Positions 1-14,207 of a stretch of DNA of 64,000 nt are shown in pieces. Positions within the stretch are counted from its first letter, which is position 1; every line of letters begins with the position of its first letter. A program made the translations under genes and the position numbers. The notes under the pieces are model-generated. The model was not told where the DNA came from. It did no database searches and saw nothing but the letters and a program-made list of their open reading frames with translations. This DNA is from Aphis gossypii (Eukaryota > Arthropoda > Insecta > Hemiptera > Aphididae): the NCBI RefSeq assembly GCF_020184175.1, contig NC_065532.1, positions 46,830,287 through 46,894,286 on the forward strand. The letters run 5' to 3'.

Positions 1-3000
1 AAATAAAAATCACACTGTCGCTCGATCATTTTTGATCGCGTTGTTATGTCTTTTAATCGATCTAAACAGGCCCTGCTCAGTAATAGTATCTTAACAAATG
101 GTACGAATAACGTCAGAAGTCGACATTTTTTAACTAAAACCGTCGAAAACGAATTCCAACAGATGGAACACCCGTGGCGATCATACCCGCGGTTGTGTAC
201 TTATATATACATATAATGTATACATATTTTCTATTGTAGGTACATATAGACATATTACGCTTTGTTGTATACGAATTATCGCGTACTTATACACGAGGCG
301 GTAGAGGCACAGGCGGGGAGGGATAGGTACTCGTGCGTATATTCTATCGACCTTGATGAATAATCTACTCTACGGGTACACCTATAGATCTATACGACGT
401 CTAAATTTCAAATCATTTCGTTCGGTAATTTTTTCTCATTTCTTTTGGTTAATATTTTTTTTATTTTATTATTTTTATTATTCCATCGCCAGACTTGTTC
501 ACATACTGCCACCGCTGCCGCTGTTCTACACATCATCATCTCTCGCACACACACATACACACACACTCGGTCGCTCGCGCCCGTGTTGTAGTCGTGGCAC
601 CTGTAAATTTTGTAAGAATGTGTCGACTCACCTCAGCAATCATTATCCTCATCTCGGTCGTGGGAACGATTAATCAAACCTTCCTCCCCATCCCCACCAC
701 TTACACCCGTCCGCGTTCCGAATCACAGTCTTTATACGCTCGTTCGTACATATACTAGCTAGGCACCTATATATACATTACGCCCGATGACTTATACGCG
801 AGCGGCGTTTTATGGAGATTTTTCTTTCTATATTTCGAATGACGCGTAATTAACAACGATATATTGTAGGTATACACGATATTATACACAATATTTTACA
901 CGCATATACGTTTCGAACGGGCCCTAACGTCATACGGCAGCATTCAGACGTCAATGGCGCGGATTTCGGAAACGCGTAGAGAATTATACACGATTTTAAA
1001 CCATACGTATTATATCGTTTAGTATTCACGTAATATGTTATAAAATACTTACAAGAGTATTGTAGGTATAAATTGTTGTTTTGGGAAGCGAACGCATTAT
1101 CGTTACTCGTCACCGTACACACCTATATATACATATAATGTATACTGTTCATGCATATACGACTAATGTACGCGTTTTATTGGTCATTAAAGATTCGCAG
1201 AAGGGGAAAAAAAGAGCTGTATTATAAGCCTGTGGAGTTTTTAACGGAAACAAAAAAATAAAATAAAACATAAGTCTAGTGAGACTTTATTTTAATGAAA
1301 AATAAAACGAGCGTTGTATACGCACACACACACAGGGTTGTAAAAACCGTCTGTCTTTGGGAGACGACGGCGGCGGCGGACGAACTCGTTCATTTTTTTT
1401 TTTTTTTTTATTTTTATGGTCATAATATTCTTTTTTTAGGCCGATACAAATCGTATGCTAACATCTGCAATAAATTATGGCCAATGTGTGCGCGCTGGCC
1501 TTAAAAACATGGAAAAAAACCAAGAAAATATTCCTATAGTGTTGGCGCGGCAATAGCGGCGACGGTGGTGGAGGCGGTGGTGGCGGCGGTGGCGGTATGA
1601 CGTTGGAACGGGTCGGAGGGAAAAAATTTGCCGCAAAACCGTCTTGAGGGAACCGCCCGGCCATGTTGGCCCCGTTTTTATGACGCGATACGCGAAACTT
1701 TTACGATAGCTTTAACTGTCCCAGACGGACGGACGCGTTTTTCTATTATATTCCGGGGTGCGTTTTATTGACTATATTTTCTTCGCCGTTTTCCCTTCCC
1801 GCCACACGCCGCCGCGCCCTCACCCACTCACTCGATCGGTCTCACTCTGTCTTTCTCTGTCTTTCTTTCACTCTACCTACCTCTACAATACCTCGGCGGC
1901 TCTCTGTCTATCGCCCCGCACCACTATACTGCTGCACTATCCCCGTTGTACGATTTTTAATTGTTCGAAAAATATCGTTATCCGTATACGAACCACCACC
2001 CCGAGCGATTTTTTTTTTTTTTTGTTTCCCTGCAGCACACCCCATTGCTGTCGGTTTTATCGTCACCCATTGTCGGGGAAACGAGTCGTTTTCATAAAAA
2101 AAATAAATAAAGTAAAAAACAATAAAAGTCGTCTCCGATCGACGTCCAATCGTACCGTCTGCATAACATAATATTATATCATCATCACGTATACGTTTTG
2201 ACCGAGTACTTATGTACTATGTTGTATCTACATAATAAAATGTACGTGTAAAAGTGTAATTATAACGCTATCATCATGACTCACGCCACTAGAATTTCGA
2301 TATTTCACCATACCCGCAGTGGTAAAAGCAAACGAATCAAACGAACAAATACGACACGCGTATTATAGAAATACTCGAGTGTACTAGGCCAATACCAGAG
2401 CGTGCGAGAGGATTAACCTAAATATGCGTACAAACTACAAATGCGCTCTAGTATAATAATATAATTATAAATATCTAACTTATTTTTAATAATAATATGT
2501 GCATATAGTATAAATCCCATAAATAAGAACGCCGACGCAGCGCGTCAAACGATTCCGCGTGAAAATCGTCTGCGCAGACTGCTCGTACCTATATATATAT
2601 ATATTATGTTATTACATTGTGACGCGTACACGGCAATAAAGAGGTGTCTTGGAATAAATTGAGTTTTTTTATAAATTTCTTTACATTTGAGTGTTTCGGT
2701 GTCAATATCGGTCTGTCTGCAGCGGCTGTAATATATTATAATACACGCGTCGACTGCAGACGAAACGCTGCATAATGTTATATTTGAACGTATTACAAAA
2801 TCCACACCAAACTATTATATGTTTCGTGTCGTACACATATTAACTGTATAAATTCGAAGTAGACACATGTTATTACATATTATCGGTTTGTCTAGTCAGC
2901 GAATTCTCTACGTGTATACTATTCACCTATATATTATATTGTACACACACAAATACATCACACGATGTATACGTTATTATTACGTATATCTACGTGTATA

Positions 3001-6000
3001 ATACGTATGTATGGGATATATAATATAAAACCGTCCGCCGCCGCCGCCGCCCCGATGACCCTTCTTGACGAGTGCAATTGAAATGCTGCAATTTTGCGCA
3101 CCGCTCGCGACGTGTTGTGCTGTGTCGGGTAGGGATGGCACGGAAACGGTAATCGGATTTTCTTCGAGCGGAAAACACGCTTTGTACGGTTTCGCCAATG
3201 CGGGTTTTTTTTTTGCAGCCAATGGCAAATTTCACCCCATTGTCTTTTGGGACAATTTTTTTCATCGCATTTTCTATTTCCTAGTACCTACTATATTATT
3301 TACTTATTTATTTCGTTTTTGATTTTCGTTATATTATTATTAATATTATTACTATTTTCCTACGTTGAAAGGTTTCGGAAACCTTCCGACCGCGCTCGAC
3401 GGCGGCAGCGGCGGTTCGCGTGTATCGAGTCCTACCCCCGTCCGGATTTTATATAACACACGCGCGTAAACCGAACCTTATCGCATTATCACGCCCGCGG
3501 TATATGCACATAATATATGTAATATATTTATTATTATTATGTCGCGCATTTATGTCGTCGGTGCCTAGAAGAATGACGCCCGGGGCGTGTCTCTTGGCTA
3601 GCGTTGGTCACGGTGCTCCCAATGATAAATGGTTTTGCCCTTATACATATCATAATGTATTATAATTTTTATACTTTAACGTCGAGAAAAAATATATTAC
3701 GGTGGTAAGAGGTGGTGAACACGACCTTGGCCGGTGGAATCTGGCAAAGTAGAACTTTGGAACTATTTGCTCGTGTATCGAGATTTTACGTCTTGAATTT
3801 TGCGTATCCACATAAATATTATGCTTCATTATACAATTTTCCTGGCTACAATGAGTATACACGCGCGCGGGGACACGTTTATCGTTTCCTAGTCGATTTC
3901 GATTATTATAGTCTTTGCATCGCCATCATCAAAACATATTGTACTCAATGATCGGCTGAATTATTTATCAAATAATATAACATGTTACGTAATATAAAAT
4001 TTTAATATTATATCTTATTTATCAAAATGTTGAATCGTGTACAATCGTTAGATTACTTCTTGACTTGAGTCGTCCGCCGCCGTCTATTGTACTGACTTTA
4101 AAGAACATCGTGCTGATAAATCACCAATATGAGACTCGCCTTCGATCCCGTGTAAGCATCAGCACGGCGTGCAGCTGTAATATGTCTATGGCTGCACTAT
4201 TCTTAGGCCGTAAAGCGTGCAGGTTAGCCGTAGGTTAATTATAACGACAGATAATAGAAATGGAAGCGAACACAGCCACGTCGGTCAATTCTTATTATAA
4301 TCATAAATCATACTAAAATCACGAAAAACGGTTAATCATGACGTATTGTTTGAGAATAAATAAATACCGTTTTTTAAAATCATAGAATAAATTGTAAAAC
4401 CAATATATATTATTTATAATTATACTGTACTGCGTGGAGTGTGTCACATATGTGGCACGTATCACCCTCAAACGAAAATATATCATTTGCATGTAGGAAT
4501 ACTAGGAAATTCCTCTATAAACAATTTTAATTTTGTGCGGCTTCCGAAAACAAATAAAAAAAATCTCGGTGTTTATAATATACTGCAGGTCGTTTCGCGT
4601 ACTGTTTTTTTTTTTTACTTCTATTTCGGGAGCTCATAATATACGATAAATAATAATATATTTATCGAATTCGAAAGCTTCCGATGAGTCCCTCCAACCG
4701 AGGTTATGTGTGCGCGCGATTGCGATCGCGATACCTGCAGTGACATCCATCGTCTATATACGTAAAGCATATTTACTCGTTTTATCGTAAATATAATGAT
4801 ACATTTACCTACGAGCTATTTTTTTTTTTTATTCTCTTCGACGAATCACTCATTTGTCGGTTCTATGCGAAAAACTAAAGCGTGGCGCTTAAAAAAAAAA
4901 AGAATCCTTTATCTGCGTGCGTGTAATATTTAAATTATAACATTATACCTACATCACTATAAAGTGTATCGTACATCATACATGTGTGGTGTGTACACCA
5001 CGCGTGCACGATGATGATGAACTCTCTTCCTATATAATACCACACTATATTATATTCTAGTCCACCACCTCGAGCCGGAAAATTATACTCGGTGGACATG
5101 TTATTTTAACTTTAAGACCGTTATTTGTTGAAATACGTCAATGTGTATAACGAGGTTATTACCGGGATCGACATCTGTAATTACACATTCTGTAACCATT
5201 ATATTATTATTATTCGTACAATGTGTGCGTGTGCATATTATATACCTACAACGTACGCGTGGGGATATCATCATGCTCGAGTCTCCTACCACGGATTCGA
5301 TTTTGAACTGCACTGCAGACGTGTTTTTATCGCGATGCGTGCTGATCACAAATTATAATGATATATAATATACGCTTATTAAACATATATTATATAGTCG
5401 TACACCCTATAAATTATAATCTATTTCTCTTACATCGTGTAATGGATTATATACTCCGTTGTACGTGTTTATTTGTCTGTTTGTTTTTGATTAATTTTTT
5501 TCTTATACCTGCCCAATCGATTCTTACAATATATTATGCATACTCGTCGAGATAACCCGAGTTCTTTTTTTCGCAATCCTCGCTTTGATGCTGTATATAG
5601 TGTACCTATTATTATTTATTATTAAATACCCTTCAGCAGGTCACACGACGACTTATTTACATTCTTACCGACAGAATTCACGTTAATTGATATATTACGA
5701 CATTATATGCGTATAGAACAATATTGGAAGCGCCCACGTGTGGCTGTTCTACCGAAGAGTTTTTCTATATAACGACGTTATTATATTTTGATTTTTTCAT
5801 CAATTATTATAATGATTTAGAGAGTCGTGCGTCAAAACACATATATACGGACCAACAGCGAGTTGTCTCGTTTTAATGGAAAACCATTCACCAGAACGCA
5901 GTTCGGGCCGGTCGCACATTATAATAATAACGTTTAAAAACCTTATATGTACATATACGACGTGTGTTATGTAGGTTCCAAAAGTCGTATATTTCTGCAG

Positions 6001-9000
6001 CTATATTATAATATATTATACGTCTGCGCTGGTGACGTGTGTCTGCAAACACTGCACGAAACCAGTCTCAGATATTTTGATTTCGCTGGTTATCAAATTA
6101 CGGCCGAACGTTTAAATTTTCGCCGTTTTCAAGTCGTATATACCTATATTATGCATTTTAGTATTTACATTATATAGTATATAATATTATTATTATTACT
6201 ATAAGCGGAAAAACACGAACACTAATGTCCGTTTCAATTATAATAATGTATAATATAGCGGTACTCTAACGTGGATATTATATAGGTACATATTATAATG
6301 GTAGTAGCATTTGTTACAAAACACACACACATTATAATATATTATATATTATACGTGTGCGTTAATACGATTCTAACGATCGTTATACGTTCGGACGCTT
6401 TTAATTTGATGGATTTTTTCTCAAGAACGCGGTCATCCGAAATCTTCGAACTTTCGGTGTATCTCTATAGTTTTATCTATATGGTTTATAGAATTATAGG
6501 TAAGCCTATATTAACGATAACTTGGAAAAGCAGATGTCAAAGAACCCCCGCCGAGGATCGGCGCATAAACTATAATAATATACAGCTGGCATACATCTGG
6601 CCAGGTAGGATAATCTTGTATATATATAGTTTTTTTTTTTTTTTTAATATTATTATTATTATTTATCCCCATGTACACGAAAAACACTTGAAAACATATT
6701 TTCGTACGATTTTTTCCCCCATTATTTAATCCTTTCGGTTATTCTCTGGGAACTCAGCGTAACCCCTTCCGATTCGTTATTTCGGGTGTCCTGGATACAC
6801 ATATACGCACGCACGCACGTAAACGCATATATATTTACGAACGATATGAGGGTTAAAAAACTGCACCACGACAGCTGCATGACGTGTGTAATCAGATTTT
6901 TCTCTTTTGTTTTGAGTTCAACGGCCAAAGGTTTGCGCGAGGATTTCCAAATAATACATAATATAGTAAATAGACCCTTGCACTCATGAACGATGGAAAT
7001 TCCCAACTGCTACTGCATATATTTTATGATGCACAGTGGAAAAAAATAAAATATCTTAAATATCTATATTAAGATTTAAAATTCAGTGTTACGCCCCACA
7101 TAGTAAAAATATACATATTTTGATATTTATATATTATAATATAATTTATACTATGGTGGTGGACGGTCGGAGAGGATAACGCGTAGTTATTATTATTTAA
7201 GTCGATAAACAATGATGTCACGATGGATCCGCGGACCAAAGAGGCTTACCGAAAAACGCTTACGTCACTTCGATCAATATGAACATAACTGTTTTGATTT
7301 ACCAAATACGGCGTTTGTTGACGAGTGTAAGCCACGTTTTTTACTTCCATTTCGTATTACCAAGAGCACGTTCATTATACAACTTTTTTTCATTTTTTTT
7401 TTCTTTCCACTTTTTTTTTTATTTCAAGAAGAAATACTTAAACACGCACACACATATACGTACGCCTTATATAGGAAAACACATTGTAGAAACACACCAG
7501 ATTTGTGTGTTCAATGGATTCTACTGTTCGTCAAGTGGCCAAACACATTGCAGCATGCACTACGTCCGCGTGTTTAAATATAATATAATACATTAACCAT
7601 GAAAATAAGTATACACAAGTAATTTGGTTTTTATAAAAATACTTTGTTCGATTTTTTTTTTATTGTGTATGTGTGTGTACGAACGCGTATGTTGTAATAT
7701 TTGAATACGATAAAATGTAAATAAAATTCTAATGAATTGAATTATAAAAACACATAACTCAATTACGTCGTAAATTCGTAAATTATTATCATTGTTGCAG
7801 CTTAATAATCAGTTATTTTGGTTGTATATATTATAATTTTTTTTTTTTAAATAATATAACGATATTTAAGCATAAAATATTAAAACGACATTGTAGAACA
7901 TATAAAGTGGTATAATAATATACTCGCCTTATATACTTATTAAACGTGTGCCACTATTATACGTATGTATAAAATATTATAATATACGAAGAAAAGTGCA
8001 CTTATAATATACAGTTGGAGTCAAACCACTCGAAATTAACGTTTCGAGAAAATACTTTCTAGAATATTTACGGAGGTTTAAATGTATGGTTCGATGGACT
8101 GTACATTGTTTTTGGTAAAAGAACTACTTCCCTGCGCGTATGAGTTACTCATGTGGAAAATGTTCAGTCTATTGTTATGTAGTGGCGTTGTTAACTAGTC
8201 CGATGGATGGATGCGTCTAGTCAAATGCGGTAAAAAATATCTTAATATCACTGACATTTTTATTTCTTTATTTATATTTTTTCTCATTGGGATTTGTTAA
8301 ATTTCAATTCGTCTAAAAACCAACACAGAGCCAGTCACTTGTGACGATCTCCATTTTTCCGACGAAAAAAATATAATTCTAGACAGTTGCCCGGAAATAA
8401 TGAACTATTATATTCATTAATATTTCATACTACTGCAGTGTATGTGTGTGTATTAACAAAACGTATTCATTAAAATTCGTGGAAATTAATCATTACAACT
8501 GTAGAGCGGATGTACTCTATATAGCTTTATGCATAATTTTTCGGATAGTTAAATACTTAAATAAACAACTCGTCTGAAAATGACCAAAAATTCATGAATA
8601 ATTTACCAACAATGATATAGGTGTAACTATAGTAGCAGTATTTAATATAAGAATAATTTCTTCGGTTATCCTGGTAAATTATAGGTGATATCTTTCAACA
8701 GGTATCCGCTTAATATTATGCGCGCGTATAATATTATATATTTATATATTTTGTATATTATTTGCCTAATAATATGTATTTATGCATATTATATTTGTAA
8801 ATTACTAACAAAAAATACTGCTGACGTATTTTATTGCTCAATATTGACGAATAAAACAAGAGGGAAAAAAACTTTTTTCTAGTTTGATATTTTTGGGGAA
8901 AAAACTTTGGGGTCTCCGGTATAGGTCGTTAATCTTTTTGTTACTTCAGTACGTCGTCGAGGACTTCGGAAAAAAAAACGTATAAAATAAAACGATCTTC

Positions 9001-12000
9001 ACTATTCACACGCAATCTAACTCTATCATCGAAGCCTTCTCTTTTTATTATTATACAATTTTTTTTTATTGTCAAATCGTATAATATAAATGCAAAAGTA
9101 TCCTGCCGAGTTTTCGACAATGGGCGGCGAGCCACGTATACGTACAACCAATACCTACCTATCTTGTCAGCTGCGGGCTGTGTTTTTTTGCAAAATCATA
9201 TTCCGGGTTAAACGCCCAAGCACGGTGGGAATAAAATAGGATGTCATCCATTAGTCCCCTTTAAAAAACGTAAAAAATTATCCCGGTCCCAGGATATTAT
9301 GCGGAGCGAAAAAAAAACCTCTCGTTTATATAGCTTTTAACCTGTTCAATTGATCTCCCCATGTGTCTGTGCATCGTATAAATTATATATATATATAATA
9401 TAATAATGAGGATATCAAACTGCCGAAGGGGACTGCAACAACAGTACGCGGTATACGGCGTTAGAGTGTACGATTGTGCGTGTGTACGGTTATTAACAGT
9501 TTCCACCGCAAATAATATTTACCCGTTTTACGGAAACCCTCGAGCAGAAATATTCGGTCCAAAAAAAAAAAATACATATAATAATATACGATATATGGGG
9601 GGTGACAAGTGTGACACAGGGGTCGAGGGTCTCTTTTTTCGGACGCTGCAGCAGCACGAACCCCCAGCGCAAAGGCACGCACGCACGCACGCGGATTAAG
9701 ATGGTAATGACGGGAACGAAATAACCGAAACACTCGAAATTTTTTCATCTTTTTTTTTTTTTTTTATTCATCCTTCCGGGTGTCACATTACCGACGCATT
9801 GTGCTCCACTTTTACGGGTCCCTGAGTCACAATGGAAAACGGATTGAACCCGTCCACGCGAACCACGCTGTAGCGGGGCGAAATGCAGATCGCGAGAGCA
9901 ATATAATGTTATATTATTAGGTATTATATTATGTAGAGGCGTTTATTGTATACACAATATAGATATTATTATATCACATATAAAATAGGTATCATCGACT
10001 ATTGTACGTAAATAATATATATTTATAATACGTAGTGTATATTTGTATATATAAGCAGTCGTTATATTAGTATCATTTCGTTATTATTATTTTTTGGGGG
10101 GAAATAATGATTCCTATAATACTGGTATATTAAATGGGCATGTAAAAAAAAAACAAAACCTATAAATTAGTCAAATGTAAAATATTCCAGTAGTGGAAAC
10201 TACTTTTTAATTTAACATGTAAATGCGTATCCGGAGCCACCGTTTGCGACTTCTCACGCGATTTAGTAATTTTGGTGGTGTATTCATATATATGTATATT
10301 ATATTTTAAAAAACAGTCAAAAATAAAAACATTAACCCGACGATTACCGACCGTGATCCATGTCGACGAGATTAACGCGTTATACTGACTAAACGACAGT
10401 TACTTGACGACGATAATGGGCGTATTTACATAAAACGCGCTACAAATATGTACACCTATATGCGATGTACGTATATAATAAACAAGCAACCGGGAAATAA
10501 CGCGACTGGTCAAACAACACGAAAAACGGCATAAACAATTTTCAGGAATTCGTAGTAAACAATATTAATTCGAAGACAAATCATTTTAATTTACATAATA
10601 CCATATGATAGCCAGTAAAATGGTCGCAAAACCAATCGGATAAATATCTACTAGTTTGAAAAAAAATCAAAATCACATACCGTCATTGCAGACGGAGACG
10701 TTGCGTTGGCGACAAAATGATTTCGGAAAAAGTTATAGGTAGAGTTCTACAGCGTTTTGTTGGAAATGACCTATGCTAAAATCACCCGCAGCTGATCGCA
10801 ATTTATTACGAACGTTTCTATTTGCGAACGCCAAATTGCAGTTCGTACACGATATATGTATAACATATTATTATAATTTATAATATACTCGTATATACCT
10901 ACGGGCTATACGTTCTATTGCGGCGTGTTAATGACACGGCCGTACAATTGAATATATAATATGCGTGCGCACAATTTTTTGATATTCGACGATAACTCTT
11001 TGGGTGCGCTATACTATATGTTATCTTGGTAATCTCTAGAGTCGACTATCGCGTTATTTGCGTATATTCCTAACATCCGACAACTATATAGCAGCAGTAT
11101 AGCGTGGTCGCGTCTTCGTCACGTTCGTCGTTCTAGATACGTCAAACAGACACTCCGGGGATTTTCGACGTTGGATTTTTTTGTGACTTCTCGCACGATT
11201 TCTCGGGGAAAATATAAATTCACTTCACGATTTCCGGCAAAAGAAAGAGAATAAGAATGATAAACGCGTGTGATGTTATTCAAAGACGATAAATAATAAA
11301 AACGAATAATAATAATAATAACAATAATATATTATACATGTATAATACTCACATAAATAATATATTACATTATTATTATTATTATTATTATATATTGTAA
11401 TAATATGTGAACCACATTTTCATTAGTTCATTACGCGCATAATATAAAAATGCCGTACTGTGTATGCGCTACTGACGCCCGCGGCGTTCCACAACTCCGA
11501 TACAAATATGAAATAAAAAATATTAAATGTGTGTGTGTGTGTGTACCTATACAAAATTCTTATCTTACGGCCAACTGACAGGTTCACAAAAATTGCCCCA
11601 AAGGCGTGTCATAGTCGTCGGTTTCTACGCGTATATCGCCGGGCGATAGAGAGCACGATTTTTCACCTCCTTTATTTTTTGCTCCGGTTTCGTGTTTACC
11701 TTATTTCACGTCCGTCTGTGACACAATGACTAATGCGTTGATTGTGTAAATATGTGTGTACACCACTACGTTTATGCGGCAGCCACTGTATTATTGTATA
11801 TTATGTCTGTGCCTATATCTATCTATGTATATTGTGTATGTAGTCGGGGGTATTTGTGTTAACGCTCCCGTACGCGCGCTTTCAATACTCTAATATATAC
11901 GTTTATTACTATTCGACTTTGGAGATACCGTGAAGTCTGTATACGACGTGTTTTGGTCGGATATATTATAATAATATAACGAGGACGTGTTAATAGAATT

Positions 12001-12030
12001 TTAGTTTTAACAAGTTTCGTTTTATTTCAG
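1..12030. other. Non-coding stretch upstream of the first recognised castor exon
   Basis: No reading frame here encodes a recognisable protein. The longer open frames are low-complexity translations of T-rich, pyrimidine-rich or TA-rich DNA. The exon at 12031 begins in the middle of a codon after a good acceptor (polypyrimidine tract and TTTCAG), so at least one earlier coding exon exists. It is either a short one I cannot pick out here or lies before position 1. The stretch is AT-rich but full of CpG, with many short simple repeats, for example a GGC/GGT-rich run at about 1561-1597 and a CCG run at about 3035-3051. It is probably castor 5' intron and/or upstream regulatory DNA; that is inferred from position only. 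Confidence 0.6.
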
Positions 12031-14171
12031 GTCGTATATTGGAATCATTGGCTGCCAGAGGCGTGGGTCTGTACCCAGCTCTGGGTCTGCCGTTGCTCGC
12101 GGCCCAACACCAAAAACCGGCTAGCGTCTCGTCTGCTAGTCCGCGGTCCAGCCCGGCAAATTCGGCTCCGTCTTCGCCTACACAAAAGGTAATTATTTAT
12201 CAACATAACATAATATACATCATACCTACAATGATATTATTGTGATAGACTGAACGTCGTTATACTCGTTATGCGTCTTCTTAGAGTTCCCACTCTATGT
12301 GATGTACAAAATAAATACGCAGCATATTTTAGACGATATCAGACGCTGTGATGCACAAATGCACTTTTTGTTAGTATTTTCTATTATTGCGTTATAGATT
12401 AGAGTATATATACATAAATCTATAAGCATGTGTGAGTGTGTATGTACTTTTCCTATATATATAGAGAAATACTGATCTTTGTTTCAGCGCGTCAAAATGT
12501 ATTATGTCGTCAATCGATAGCTTTTCCTTTTTTTTTCGCATTAACTTTCCGAGCTTATACACTCGTCTTGCACTGTACATTTATATAGGTACGCCGTTGT
12601 GTGTGATTTTTCACGAAAAGTTGTGTCTCTTACGTACACCAACACGCTGCACACACATACTCGCGGGCTCAAATGCATTCTGTAAATGCACAAATGTATA
12701 TTATATATACTGTAAAGAGATGAAGTTGTATGTTGTTGAAAATCGACTTATGTAAAAACAGTTTTTACTCCCTACTCGCCGCGGTACAATATAACATTGT
12801 GAGCTCGCGTCAACAAGTCGCCACCACCTCCTCCCTAAAATGTCCGTACCCTCAACCCTCGCGTTAATATAGTCGCCGCGAGTCCGCACGAATACGTTAG
12901 TCCGACGATATGTTGTATACGCGCATATACTATTTGTGGATAAACGCAAAAAATATTCTACTCGAGTTCACTAAAAATTCATTGCATACGTGTGCGCGCG
13001 ATATATCAGAGTTTATTGATCTGACATTGTTACTTATGTATAACGATACGCGTCCACCGGTCTGTACAGTTACAACTAGTAAACATAATAATTTATATAT
13101 CTAGTACACCATCGAGTTATAACAACGATAATAACAATATATAGATATATTGTATTGTGTGCGATGCGAGGCGTGTCGTGGAGCCAGACATCGAGAGGAA
13201 CTTCGAAAATCGGTCGGGTGGTCGGGGGATACGCGCTAAAGAGGTTCAACGAAAAAAAAAAAAGTCACAAAATAATTACGACGTAATTATCATATAATTA
13301 CCCCGCCGATGCGATGTAACGATGACGGTGACGCCTCGAGAATTCGATAATGTGTGCCAGTGTAGAACGTTATTATTTATATAATACGAGACCGAAGAAT
13401 ATACGGAAAAAATGAGTGTGTGCGCGCTCTTAAGGATCGGCCAACATTAGACAAGGCGTATATGTATATATATATATAAATATAAATATATATTTCTGTA
13501 TAAGACAGTATTATTATTTTATAAATATATATATATTTAGTACGACAAGAGCCATTAAACGTTTCGGTATTGTGTGCAAATCGGGTCTAGAAAGCCAACG
13601 GAGAATAATGGGTGTGTCGTACATATTTTTATGTTTGTGAATATAAATGCGTATGAAAAAAAAAAAAGAAAAATTAAAAATTAAATATTAAAAAATAGTG
13701 TGATTGTTGTATAGGTTAGCCTACAACCGTGCGTGAATATTAATGCGGTACTTTGCGTTCGCGTATAATATATACGTAGTATGAGTATACCGTATACCTA
13801 CGTATACGGTTATATGAGTTTAGAATCGACAATATATAATAATAATAATGTAAAATGACGTGTGTTTAGGTCGATCGCGCATCATCGCCGGTGCCCATTT
13901 TATTTAAACACACACGCGCACGCTCGCAAACACACGAGAGATACCTGTATATCGTATATATAGGTACGAAAATTATATTAGAAATTTTTAATCGCCGTCG
14001 ATTTAACGACGATTTTTACCGATTTGCTAATCATCGTACTTATATTATGTATTGTAATGACGACGATAATAAATTAATAATCATCATATTATTATAGGTA
14101 TTAACGTTATTACATATTGCACCCTCGGCCCGGCTAATCGAATAAAGATTTACCTATTATTCGTCGGAGAA

Positions 14172-14207
<36 letters not shown>

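Noticed and set aside
1758..2171. 137-codon open frame on the + strand
   Set aside because: Ser/Thr/Phe/Arg-rich translation of a pyrimidine-rich tract with a second open frame overlapping it. Typical of biased composition, not coding.
6298..6729. 143-codon open frame on the + strand
   Set aside because: Low-complexity translation of TA repeats and a T tract; no domain, no splice or start context, no homology I recognise.
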